Source: Actinomycetes bacterium
GTDB lineage: Bacteria > Actinomycetota > Acidimicrobiia > Acidimicrobiales > Bog-793
Assembly (NCBI GenBank): GCA_021797795.1
Contig: JAJZZB010000006.1
Coordinates: forward strand, 1 to 50,236
Reading direction: 5' to 3'
DNA length: 50,236 bases
Shown: piece after piece, positions 43,239-50,236 of the stretch
Numbering within the stretch: the stretch's first letter is position 1
Layout of the letters: each line of letters starts with the position of its first letter
Position numbers and translations under genes: made by a program
Notes under the pieces: model-generated
Told to the model about the DNA's origin: nothing
What the model saw: only the letters and a program-made list of their open reading frames with translations
Databases searched by the model: none

Positions 43239-43831
43239 CCTCCGGCCTCGAGACTGAGGCGAGGGCGGCAAGAGCAGACGAGCTCTCGCTCGCCGAACTC
43301 CTCGACCGCCTCATCGGCGGCGGCGTGGCTCTGCAGGGGGACCTCGTGCTCTCGGTGGCGGGTGTGGATCTCGTCTGGCTCGGCCTTCGCGCCGCCTTGG
43401 CCGGCGCCGACCTTGCGCCGCCTGGCGCCGGCGACGACCTCCCTCGCCACCTGCCCACGAGCGGCTCCGCAGGCTGCCGGGGATCCCGGAGGGACCGGCC
43501 GGCGGCGCGACCCGATCCCGGCTCTCGGGCAGGCGAGCTCCCGACCGGCATCCCCGGCGGCGGACGGGACACCCGTGTCGAGGTCGACGACGACCGCGTC
43601 GAGGAAGGACTCGTGCGCCTCGTGCTCTCGGTGGTGGAGCTCCTGCGCCAGCTCATGGAAGGGCAGGCACTTCGCAGGATGGACGCCGGCTCCCTCTCCG
43701 AGGAGCAGCTCGAGCGAGTGGGGACCGCCCTCATGCGTCTCAGCGAACGGATGGACGAGCTGCGGCAGTTCTTCGGGCTGACCGAGGACGACCTCGCGCT
43801 CCATCTCGGCAACCTGAAGGACCTCGGGTGA
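43235..43831 (+). CDS. gvpK: Fusion of a GvpA/GvpS-like domain to GvpK
   Basis: A 198-residue protein with two gas-vesicle domains in one uninterrupted frame. Residues about 15-60 ('LSLAELLDRLIGGGVALQGD', 'LSVAGVDLVWLGLRAALAGA') are a GvpA-superfamily core of the GvpS/J kind. Residues about 62-112 are a Gly/Pro/Arg linker. Residues about 113-198 are GvpK: 'VEEGLVRLVLSVVELLRQLM', 'ALRRMDAGSLSEEQLERVGT' and 'ELRQFFGLTEDDLALHLGNL'. In Streptomyces gvpS and gvpK are separate neighbours in the same order, so a gene fusion is the simple reading. GTG at 43235 overlaps the gvpL stop. Confidence 0.88.
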   Translation: MTSGLETEARAARADELSLAELLDRLIGGGVALQGDLVLSVAGVDLVWLGLRAALAGADLAPPGAGDDLPRHLPTSGSAGCRGSRRDRPAARPDPGSRAGELPTGIPGGGRDTRVEVDDDRVEEGLVRLVLSVVELLRQLMEGQALRRMDAGSLSEEQLERVGTALMRLSERMDELRQFFGLTEDDLALHLGNLKDLG

Positions 43832-43871
43832 CCGCCCGCCACGCGCAACGTGGGAAGCCAAAGGAGGGGTG

Positions 43872-44522
43872 ATGGGACCCAGGAAGAAGACGAGACACGC
43901 CACTGCTGGCCCACTCGTCGTCGTGGGCAGCCTGACCGGCCGCCACCGCGGCAGCGGGAAGGGTTGGAAGACCGGTGCCCAGGTGCTCGCCGGCACGGCC
44001 CGTGCGGTTCCCGACCGGGTGGCAAAGGTCGTCGCCGGCCCGCTCCCGAAGGGAGTGGCGAAGCGCGTGCCCAGCCGGCGCAGGCGCAAGAAGATGGTGA
44101 AGACGCTCACCGGCGACATCGAACGGCTGAGCGGGCTGGCGAGCGGCCTCAGCACGGTGCTCGGCCTGGCGGCCACGGGCGGAGAGCTGCTCTCGGTTCT
44201 GCGGGACCGACAGGAGCCAGGCGGGAGGGACGAGGACGCTGCCGGGGAGCGCCAGCCGGGCCGAGCACCCGGGACGCCGGCCGCTCGTGGCCCCGGAGCG
44301 ACCTCGGAGGCGCACGACCCGCCTGGGGAGGAGAACGCGGACGACGAGTTGGCCGCCGGGCAGAGCCAGGAGGAGGACGAGGGCGGGGAGGAAGGCCCCA
44401 CAGCCGGCTACGACGACGAAGACGAGGGCTCGTCCGACGAGGATGGTGCCGAGGAGTCGAGCCCCGAGGTCGGAGATGACGAGCACGTCCGCACAGGAGG
44501 CAGGACTCGCCGTGCCAGCTGA
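43872..44522 (+). CDS. Unrecognised gvp-operon protein: basic N-terminus, very acidic C-terminus
   Basis: A 216-residue protein with no family I recognise. Residues 1-85 are Arg/Lys/Gly-rich ('VPDRVAKVVAGPLPKGVAKR', 'RVPSRRRRKKMVKTL'), residues about 85-110 a short helical segment ('IERLSGLASGLSTVLGLA'), and residues about 115-210 low complexity with many Glu, Asp, Gly and Ser. AAGGAGG precedes the ATG at 43872 (a GTG directly before it is an alternative start). It lies 40 bases after the GvpK fusion, so it is likely the penultimate gene of the operon. Confidence 0.6.
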   Translation: MGPRKKTRHATAGPLVVVGSLTGRHRGSGKGWKTGAQVLAGTARAVPDRVAKVVAGPLPKGVAKRVPSRRRRKKMVKTLTGDIERLSGLASGLSTVLGLAATGGELLSVLRDRQEPGGRDEDAAGERQPGRAPGTPAARGPGATSEAHDPPGEENADDELAAGQSQEEDEGGEEGPTAGYDDEDEGSSDEDGAEESSPEVGDDEHVRTGGRTRRAS

Positions 44523-44748
44523 GAGTCTTCGTGCCCGCTACATCGGCCTGTTGCTGGAACGGCTGTCGGATACGCGCTACCCGAGCGCCCCGATACTGGA
44601 CCGGATCGAGGCCGCCATCACTGATCGAGACCAGGCCGAGGCATATGTCGGGCAGCTGCTCGGCCTGATCGAACAGGACAGCTACCCGAGCCCCGAGATG
44701 CTGGGGCGCATCCACAACCTCGTCGCGATCATCGAGTCCGCCGCGTAG
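44512..44748 (+). CDS. Small helical protein at the end of the gvp operon
   Basis: A 78-residue protein of unknown family. It reads like a compact helical domain: 'RYIGLLLERLSDTRYPSAPI', then 'DQAEAYVGQLLGLIEQDSYP' and a C-terminal 'MLGRIHNLVAIIESA'. Two similar 'D(T/S)RYPS / DSYPS' turns suggest an internal repeat. GTG at 44512 has AGGAGG upstream and overlaps the previous gene by 11 bases; an ATG at 44476 would give 90 residues. The balanced amino-acid composition, unlike its antisense and frame-shifted neighbours, supports a real gene. Confidence 0.65.
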   Translation: MPAESLRARYIGLLLERLSDTRYPSAPILDRIEAAITDRDQAEAYVGQLLGLIEQDSYPSPEMLGRIHNLVAIIESAA

Positions 44749-45087
44749 GCAGCTGGGCTCCGGGCCCGCACCCTCGGCCCCTCGGTGCGCGTCCCAGCCC
44801 GACCTCAGCTCGACACGGCATCTGCGCGAGCTGCGCCCGTGCAGCGCTGACGGGGCACGGACCCTGCCCCCTCTGGCCGTTGTGGGGACGACACGACTGC
44901 GCCAGCTCGCCGTCGGCACGAGCGCCGGGCATCGCGGGCAACGGGTTCTCGACTGCCGAGATCGGCGCTCGGAGAGGACGGGCGAAAGCCCATCGGTCGG
45001 CGAGCGCCTTGCGAGGTGCGAACCCAGCGCCGGAGGGCACTCTGCTGGGCGGCCTCTTCGGGTCCTTGCAACCTCGGGTCACGGCCC
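44749..45087. other. 339-base convergent gap between the gvp operon and a YihY-like gene
   Basis: No convincing gene. Near its start CGCACC (44767-44772) and GGTGCG (44784-44789) form a 6-base-pair stem that may end the gvp transcript. The remainder shows no motif I can name. Confidence 0.45.
44767..44789 (+). terminator. Terminator-like hairpin after the gvp operon
   Basis: A perfect 6-base-pair stem with an 11-base loop, 19 bases beyond the last gvp-operon stop. No U-tract follows. Confidence 0.35.
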
Positions 45088-46083
45088 TCACGCCGTCGCC
45101 CGAGGTGCTACCGCCGTAGTCGCCCCCTCGGTTCTGGTCCTGCCGGCGCGCGTGCGCTCGAGCTCGGCGTTGAGCTCCGCTCCGAGCAGCACGACGGCAC
45201 CGGTGGCGTACAGCCACAGGATGAGGATCGCCACGCCGGCGAAGGCTCCGTAGGTCTTGCCATACGAGCCGAAGCTGGACGTGTAGAAGGAGAACGCGAG
45301 AGAGACAAGGACCCAGAGCAAGGTCCCGACAACAGCGCCCGGGGTCAACCACTGCCAGCGGGGCGACTCGCGGTTGGGACCGATCCAGTAGATGAAGGAG
45401 AACAGCAGGCAGACCAGAACGACGGCGGCGATCCACCGCACCGCTGTCCACACCGCGTCGAAGAGGGACCCGCCGATCGGGACGAACCCACCTATGCCGT
45501 GACCGATCTGCGCTCCAAGGACGATCAGAGCGGAGGCCGCCCCTCCGAGCACCGCCACGGCGACCATGAGCTCGAGCGCCACGAGGCGCTTCGCGAGGAA
45601 CTTGCGGTCAGAGGGGATCTCGTAGGCCATGTCGAGGCCGGTCTGCAGCACGGTCATGGACGACGTGGCGCTGAACAGTGCCACCGCCGCGGCGATGATC
45701 GTCGCCACGAGCGCTCCGCTCGCCCGGTGCTGAGCATGCCGGATGGCGCTGGTCAGGACGCCGGACGCGCCGGAGGGGAGCGCCGAAGCGGCGCCGTGGA
45801 TGAGCCTGTCGACGACACTCGAGGGCAGCTGCAGGAGCGAGGTGACGCCGAGCAGCGCGATGAGGGCCGGGAACATGCTGAGGAACCAGCGGTACGCCAG
45901 ACTCCCTCCCACGACGTTCACCCGGTCTGCCTTCGTGTGGGCGAGCGCCCCCTTGCCAGCTGCTCTCCACTCACTCCTCGTGAGCCGGGTCGGCGACTGC
46001 CGATCGAGGGCGGCCTTGTCCGGCTCGCCGGCAGCCGACGCGGTTCGTTCCGCTCCTAGCGGCATCGTGGGGCTCCCCTCCAT
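45088..46083 (-). CDS. YihY/BrkB-family membrane protein (copy 1)
   Basis: A 331-residue integral membrane protein with six likely helices. 'RVNVVGGSLAYRWFLSMFPALIAL' (cited in part, from residue 54) is the first, with the family 'A..LAY....FPAL' pattern. 'LFSFIYWIGPNRESPRWQWLTPGA' and 'FGSYGKTYGAFAGVAILILW' near the C-terminus are the best conserved YihY blocks. The N-terminal 45 residues are polar and basic. ATG at 46083. Once annotated as ribonuclease BN, the family is now seen as transport-related with uncertain function. A related gene starts at 49327. Confidence 0.88.
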   Translation of the reverse strand: MEGSPTMPLGAERTASAAGEPDKAALDRQSPTRLTRSEWRAAGKGALAHTKADRVNVVGGSLAYRWFLSMFPALIALLGVTSLLQLPSSVVDRLIHGAASALPSGASGVLTSAIRHAQHRASGALVATIIAAAVALFSATSSMTVLQTGLDMAYEIPSDRKFLAKRLVALELMVAVAVLGGAASALIVLGAQIGHGIGGFVPIGGSLFDAVWTAVRWIAAVVLVCLLFSFIYWIGPNRESPRWQWLTPGAVVGTLLWVLVSLAFSFYTSSFGSYGKTYGAFAGVAILILWLYATGAVVLLGAELNAELERTRAGRTRTEGATTAVAPRATA

Positions 46084-46100
46084 CGATCCTTGCGCGGGAG

Positions 46101-46106
46101 ATACCC
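46101..46106 (-). promoter_or_regulatory. Possible stress-sigma -10 element before the YihY-like gene
   Basis: GGGTAT on the minus strand, 18 bases before the ATG at 46083, equals the SigB/SigF -10 consensus. The -35 position (16 bases upstream) reads GTGC rather than GTTT, so support is weak. Confidence 0.25.
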
Positions 46107-46211
46107 GAACCTCTGCAGCCGTGCACCATCGTTTCCGGGTCTAGCGACCATCGTGGCTCTACGTATAGGCACTGAGTACAGTCGGGATCAAAGCAGACTC
46201 AGGGAGCAGAC

Positions 46212-47519
46212 ATGGACCAGGAGCGCGGCGTCGCCCGCCAGGGGCGATCGCACGCCGGGAAGAGAGCGGTGAGCCCGCGCGTCCGACTGGCCCGGCGCAA
46301 GGGGCGGCTCCGACTCGCCGCTCTCATCCTCCTGATCGGGGCCGTGTCGCTGGTGTCGCTGCTCGGCGCGGGTGGTGGTTCGCCCGGCGGCGTCGCCCGT
46401 CCCCACTCCGCGGCCACGAGGAAGTCTTCCGCCACGCACTCGAGCTCGGGGTTGCCCTTCCCGTCGTCCCCGGGCACCGGCAAGCGCCCCGGGCCGAACC
46501 TGACCCCCTGGTCTCAGCCCTCCGCACTGCCCGGAGATGTCCTCATCGCCGACGAGGACAACAGCCGGCTGCTCGTCGTCACCCCCACCGGCAGGATCGT
46601 CTGGCAGTTCCCCGGGCCGGGAGGACTCCCCAAGGGAGTCTCCTTCCTCCGCCCGGACGATGCGTTCTTCTCCGCCAACGGCCGGAACATCATCGCCACG
46701 GAGGAGACCGACCAGGTGGTGTCCCTGATCGACGTCGCGAAGGAGCGCTTCCTGTGGCGCTACGGCACACCTGGTGTCCCGGGCGCCACCGCCAATCACC
46801 TGGACAACCCGGACGACGCGATGCTGCTTCCGAACTCTGATCTGCTCGTCGCCGACATCAAGAACTGCAGCATCCTCCTCGTGCACGAGGGCGCCTCACG
46901 CCCTCTGGAGCGCATCGGGATCCAGGACACCCACTGCCTCCACGACCCGCCCCTGCGCTTCGGCAGCCCGAACGGCGCATTTCCCCTCACCAACGGCAAC
47001 TACCTGGTCACGGAGATCAACGGCGACTGGGTGGACGAGATGACACTCCAGGGCAAGGTGCTCTGGTCGACGCACCCGCCGGGCGTGGCCTATCCCTCCG
47101 ACACGAACGAGGTGTCGCCAGGCGTCTTCCTCACCGTGGACTACTCCACGCCGGGACAGGTCGTGGAGTTCAACAAGGCGGGGAAGCTTCTCTGGCGGTA
47201 CGGTCCGACGAGCGGACCAGGCATGCTGCGAACTCCGTCGCTGTGCGAGCCGATCCCGACGAACGGATACATCCTGTGCAACGACGACGGGAACGACCGT
47301 GTCATCGTCATCGACCCTCACACCAATCGAATCGTCTGGCAGTACGGACACACTGGCGTGGAAGGACGAGCTCCGGGCTACCTGGCAGGACCTGACGGAG
47401 TCGACTTGGCCCCCCCTTACTCGATGCTCATCCGCCACAGCCCGACCATGGGGATACCGACCCTGAAGTGTGCTGTGGGCCTGCCGCCCGGCTCCTGCAC
47501 GATCTTCGGTCGGAGCTGA
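46212..47519 (+). CDS. Membrane-anchored or secreted beta-propeller-like protein
   Basis: A 435-residue protein. A basic N-terminus is followed by a hydrophobic segment ('LRLAALILLIGAVSLVSLLG', about 34-53) that is a signal anchor or signal peptide, then a Ser/Pro/Gly-rich linker to about residue 105. The rest has PQQ/NHL-like repeats: 'DVLIADEDNSRLLVVTPTGRIVWQF' (in part), 'LLVADIKNCSILLVHEG', 'GNYLVTEINGDWVDEMTLQG' and 'RVIVIDPHTNRIVWQYGHTG'. 'IVWQ' closing strands recur at about 40-70 residue spacing. Ligand and role unknown. ATG at 46212 with GGGAG upstream; divergent from the YihY-like gene. Confidence 0.7.
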   Translation: MDQERGVARQGRSHAGKRAVSPRVRLARRKGRLRLAALILLIGAVSLVSLLGAGGGSPGGVARPHSAATRKSSATHSSSGLPFPSSPGTGKRPGPNLTPWSQPSALPGDVLIADEDNSRLLVVTPTGRIVWQFPGPGGLPKGVSFLRPDDAFFSANGRNIIATEETDQVVSLIDVAKERFLWRYGTPGVPGATANHLDNPDDAMLLPNSDLLVADIKNCSILLVHEGASRPLERIGIQDTHCLHDPPLRFGSPNGAFPLTNGNYLVTEINGDWVDEMTLQGKVLWSTHPPGVAYPSDTNEVSPGVFLTVDYSTPGQVVEFNKAGKLLWRYGPTSGPGMLRTPSLCEPIPTNGYILCNDDGNDRVIVIDPHTNRIVWQYGHTGVEGRAPGYLAGPDGVDLAPPYSMLIRHSPTMGIPTLKCAVGLPPGSCTIFGRS

Positions 47520-47576
47520 GGCTGTCCGACCATCGTCTCGTCACCGCCGAACGGCCCGGATAGGCTGCGACGACCC

Positions 47577-47647
<71 letters not shown>

Positions 47648-47867
47648 CCCTCTCACAAGACGTGTGCGGCCAGCCAGGACCTGAAGTCGGCGGCGATCGA
47701 ACCGGTCGGCCGGTGGTCCGGGCCTCACCACCCGTTGCCCTGGGGGTTCGGATCGGTGAGGATGACGTCGGAGGCGGCCTGAACGCCTCGTCGCTCAGGC
47801 CGTCTGACCTCGGTCTTCTCTCTCGCCGGCGCTTCCGGCCTCCAAACGTGGTTCCCGCCGTCCACCG

Positions 47868-47892
47868 GTTGGCCGGAGGGTGCCGCGGGTAG
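47868..47892 (+). promoter_or_regulatory. Candidate stress-sigma promoter before the RsbW-like gene
   Basis: GTTG (47868-47871), a 15-base spacer and GGGTAG (47887-47892), ending 24 bases before the ATG. The same GGGTAG -10 word is found in front of the gvp operon. Consensus resemblance only. Confidence 0.4.
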
Positions 47893-47916
47893 CAACGTGG
47901 CAGGACAAGGAGGCCC

Positions 47917-48348
47917 ATGTCGATCGAGGTGGAGCGCAGGTTCGGGTCCGACCCTTCCACGCCGGCCGCCGTCCGATCGCTGGTCTCGGAGATGCTCAGG
48001 CTGTGGGAGTGCGGCGATTATGAAGAGACCGCCAGCCTGCTCGCGAGCGAGCTCGCCACGAATGCGCTCGTCCACACAGGTACCGACATCTCCGTGAGGC
48101 TCAGCCTCGACCGCGAGGTCCTGCTCGTCGAGGTGGAGGACGGGTCCCTCGAGCTCCCGAGGCCGATTCCCATCACGACGGACTCCGAGCGCGGGCGGGG
48201 TCTCGTCCTCGTGCAGGCTCTCAGCCAGAAGTGGGGGGCCACCCGCCGAGCGGGCGGCAAGGTCGTCTGGTTCGAGCTGACGGTGCGACCGAGGCCCTGG
48301 CGCGTCGCCGCTCCCCGAGATCCCTCACGTCACGCCGCCGCAGTGTGA
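47917..48348 (+). CDS. RsbW-like ATP-binding protein (anti-sigma factor / serine kinase fold)
   Basis: A 143-residue GHKL-fold protein. The N box is 'SLLASELATNALVHTGTD' (about 41-58), the G1 box 'LLVEVEDGSLELP' (about 68-80) and the G2 box 'DSERGRGLVLVQALSQKWG' (about 87-105), the set used by RsbW/SpoIIAB-type kinases. AAGGAGG lies just before the ATG. In actinobacteria such proteins bind general-stress sigma factors or phosphorylate anti-sigma antagonists. No sigma factor or antagonist gene is adjacent, so the partner must lie elsewhere or downstream. Confidence 0.85.
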   Translation: MSIEVERRFGSDPSTPAAVRSLVSEMLRLWECGDYEETASLLASELATNALVHTGTDISVRLSLDREVLLVEVEDGSLELPRPIPITTDSERGRGLVLVQALSQKWGATRRAGGKVVWFELTVRPRPWRVAAPRDPSRHAAAV

Positions 48349-48397
48349 GCCCTCCACCGCTGCGGGCTCACGGGACCACGTCCGGGTGTAGGACTGG

Positions 48398-49309
48398 ATG
48401 ATGCTGATCGTCGGCACCACACGACATCTCGAAGACCTGGACCGCGCCTACAGCCTCGCAGAGGACGTCGACGTGAAGGCAGTGGCCGTGGCACCGGCTG
48501 GAGCGGCGTCATCTGGCCCGGCCTACGTGCTCCTCGACGGCGAGCGAGTCGACCGGGTCGACGAGCTCGACCTGAAGCCGCTGTTCCGCCTGCCCGATGG
48601 CGGAGGGCAGGCCCTGGCGGCCACACCCGACGGGGAGCTGCTGATCGGTGAGTCGGGTGCTCACCTGTCCCACGCGGCCCCGGAGCCCGAAGCGAGGCCC
48701 GAGCCGGTTGCGTCCTTCGACGCCGTGCCCGGCCGGGATGGCTGGTCGAACCCGGCAGCGGCCACGCCCGAGCTGCGGTCCCTCGCGATCGCCTCGAGCG
48801 GCGCCTGGTTCGTCGGCGTCCATGTGGGCGGACTCTGGCGTTCCGACGACCGCGGTGCCTCATTCCGCAGCGTGATCTCCGAGGAGGCAGACGTGCACGA
48901 GGTTGCAGTCGGCCCCGGCGGGAGGGTGGCGGTGGCGGCGGGCGCCGGCCTCGGCTGGAGCGATGACGGCGGCGAGTCCTGGCACTGGACGACCGACGGA
49001 CTGCACGCCTCCTACTGCCGTGGGATCGCCATCGGCGAGGACGCCGTCTTCGTGAGCGCCTCGACCGGTCCGCGCACGAGTGACGGCCGGCTCTACCGAG
49101 GCGCCTGGGGCGGCGACCTCAGCCCCTGTGGCGGCGGCCTCCCTCCGTCCTTCCCGTTCAACCTCGACAGCGGGTGCGTGACCGCCTCGGGACGGGCGGT
49201 CGCGGTCGGGACGGCCGACGGTCGAGTCTTTCGCTCCGGCGACGGAGGTGACCAGTTCGAGCAGGTCGCCGGTGGGATGCGCCCGGTGCGGGTACTCCGC
49301 TTCGTCTGA
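48398..49309 (+). CDS. BNR/sialidase-like beta-propeller protein
   Basis: A 303-residue protein without signal peptide or membrane segment. Asp-box-like repeats are visible: 'GGLWRSDDRGASFRSVISEE' (about 148-167), 'GLGWSDDGGESWHWTTDGLH' (about 185-204) and 'GRVFRSGDGGDQFEQVAGGM' (about 275-294), i.e. the 'S.DGG..W' pattern of BNR/YCF48-type propellers. Two ATGs in a row start at 48398. It lies 49 bases after the RsbW-like gene and may be co-transcribed. No sialidase catalytic residues can be assigned; a binding or scaffolding role is possible. Confidence 0.7.
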   Translation: MMLIVGTTRHLEDLDRAYSLAEDVDVKAVAVAPAGAASSGPAYVLLDGERVDRVDELDLKPLFRLPDGGGQALAATPDGELLIGESGAHLSHAAPEPEARPEPVASFDAVPGRDGWSNPAAATPELRSLAIASSGAWFVGVHVGGLWRSDDRGASFRSVISEEADVHEVAVGPGGRVAVAAGAGLGWSDDGGESWHWTTDGLHASYCRGIAIGEDAVFVSASTGPRTSDGRLYRGAWGGDLSPCGGGLPPSFPFNLDSGCVTASGRAVAVGTADGRVFRSGDGGDQFEQVAGGMRPVRVLRFV

Positions 49310-49326
49310 TTCGCCGATCGAGCGCC

Positions 49327-50236
49327 ATGGACGAGGGACAGGCGGGAGCCGGTCGATCTGGACGGAGGGTCTCGATCCGGTCAATCGGCGTTCGCCAGTG
49401 GCCAGCGCTCGCCCTCAGGGTGACGCGGGAGGCGGCACACGACAGAGTCACGCTCGTCGCCGCCAGCCTCGCCTTCCACGGCTTCCTCGCCCTCCTGCCG
49501 GTCATCATCGCAGTAGTCGGGCTGCTCGGCCTCGTCGGCGTCGGCGCCGGGGCGTTGCGCAGCCTGGTCCACGCCACGAGCGTCCTGCTCCCCCAGCAGA
49601 TGTCGAGCATCTTGAACGCCGAGCTGCGAAGGCCCCCGGGCGGTGGCCTGAGCGCCCTCGAAGTGGCACTCGGCTTCGGCGTCGCCCTCTGGAGCTCCGT
49701 CGAGGCGATGGCCGCACTCCAGCTCGCCCTCGACGTCGCCTATGAGACCGCGGGCGACCGGGGCTTTGTCCGTCGGCGCATCGCGGCCTTCCCGTTGATC
49801 GGCATCACGCTGCTGCTCGGCGGTGCAGCCTCGGTGCTGCTCGTCCTCGGGGGACGCCTCGGAGACCTCCTGCCGAGCGCCTTCGGAGGGGTGCTCCCGC
49901 CGCTTCGCTACGCCGGGTCACTCGTGCTCGTCGTCCTGCTCCTGTCCGGCTACTACCGACTCGGTCCGAGCACGGCGCGCTCTTCGTGGGAGTGGATCAG
50001 CCCGGGTGCCGGGGTGGCCGCGGTCGGGTGGATGCTCACCGCCCTGGGCTTCTCCTTCTACCTGGACCACTTCGGGCATGAGTCCCGGAGCTACGGCGCG
50101 CTGGCCGGGGCCGCGGTGACCCTGCTCTGGCTCTTCCTCACCGCCGTCATGGTCCTCTTCGGCGCCGAGATCAACCGGGAGCTCGAGCGGATGTGGGACC
50201 GAGTCCCTGGCGCACCCGCCCGACGAGCCGTCCCGC
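49327..50236 (+). CDS. YihY/BrkB-family membrane protein (copy 2, cut by the window end)
   Basis: An open frame from ATG 49327 to the last base, 303 codons so far. After a basic N-terminus come the family blocks: 'DRVTLVAASLAFHGFLALLP' (about 40-59), 'SGYYRLGPSTARSSWEWISP' (about 221-240) and 'FGHESRSYGALAGAAVTLLW' (about 256-275), then 'MVLFGAEINRELERMWD', the usual C-terminal mark. Most of the protein is therefore present. It starts 17 bases after the propeller gene. It is a diverged paralogue of the gene at 45088-46083, with the same order of conserved blocks but low identity. Confidence 0.85.
   Translation, partial: MDEGQAGAGRSGRRVSIRSIGVRQWPALALRVTREAAHDRVTLVAASLAFHGFLALLPVIIAVVGLLGLVGVGAGALRSLVHATSVLLPQQMSSILNAELRRPPGGGLSALEVALGFGVALWSSVEAMAALQLALDVAYETAGDRGFVRRRIAAFPLIGITLLLGGAASVLLVLGGRLGDLLPSAFGGVLPPLRYAGSLVLVVLLLSGYYRLGPSTARSSWEWISPGAGVAAVGWMLTALGFSFYLDHFGHESRSYGALAGAAVTLLWLFLTAVMVLFGAEINRELERMWDRVPGAPARRAVP

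Noticed and set aside
35749..44748. Gas-vesicle locus as a prophage, integrative element or genomic island with defined ends
   Set aside because: No integrase, transposase, inverted repeat or attachment-site duplication was seen at either side; the tRNA genes at 27773 and 47577 show no repeated 3' ends within the window.

Overview
The window is very GC-rich, densely coding bacterial chromosome with GTG and TTG starts and many 1-8 base gene overlaps. Gene content points to Actinomycetota, most likely class Acidimicrobiia. The reasons are a secreted protein built from 'GYWL...G.V..FGDA' repeats, an F420-type luciferase-like oxidoreductase, a class II DAHP synthase, and an actinobacterial-style order around obgE/proB/proA and clpX/clpP/tig. 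The lineage is an inference from families and gene order; no 16S gene is present.

Layout. Bases 1-26562 are mostly housekeeping and mostly on the minus strand. In transcription order they run tig-clpP-clpX-folC-ndk, then mreB-mreC-mreD-PBP2, then RNase E/G-rplU-rpmA-yqgE-obgE-proB-(unknown gene)-proA-moxR-VWA, then a histidine phosphatase, an LLM oxidoreductase and the start of nadD. Two plus-strand genes, DAHP synthase and a large secreted repeat protein, sit inside this block. Bases 26719-34828 are a mixed stretch: a CaCA-type exchanger, tRNA-Pro(TGG), an Smr protein, a 2-hydroxyacid dehydrogenase, a UbiA-like membrane protein, a frameshifted UbiE/MenG-like methyltransferase, RidA, a nitroreductase, a heme-oxygenase-fold metalloenzyme, a small PH-like membrane protein, a SpoU/TrmH methyltransferase and a GNAT acetyltransferase. 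A gene-poor stretch of about 920 bases follows.

Bases 35749-44748 hold the most distinctive system, a gas-vesicle (gvp) locus. A PucR/CdaR-type regulator with a good sigma-70-like promoter precedes a tightly packed plus-strand operon. It encodes two SRPBCC proteins, two GvpA shell-type proteins, a DUF378 small membrane protein, a YtxH-like protein with an acidic tail, two GvpF/L proteins, GvpG, GvpO, GvpJ, a single polypeptide that joins a GvpA/S-like domain to GvpK, and two unrecognised small proteins. No gvpN or gvpC is seen. Several products carry long charged low-complexity tails. A GTTT-N16-GGGTAG element upstream of the operon resembles promoters of actinobacterial general-stress (SigB/SigF) sigma factors. 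A similar element precedes a nearby RsbW-like ATP-binding protein.

Bases 45088-50236 contain two YihY/BrkB-type membrane proteins (the second cut by the window end), two beta-propeller-like proteins, tRNA-Gly(TCC) and the RsbW-like kinase-fold protein. This looks like an accessory or stress region continuous with the gvp locus. No CRISPR array, insertion sequence, phage gene or rRNA was found.
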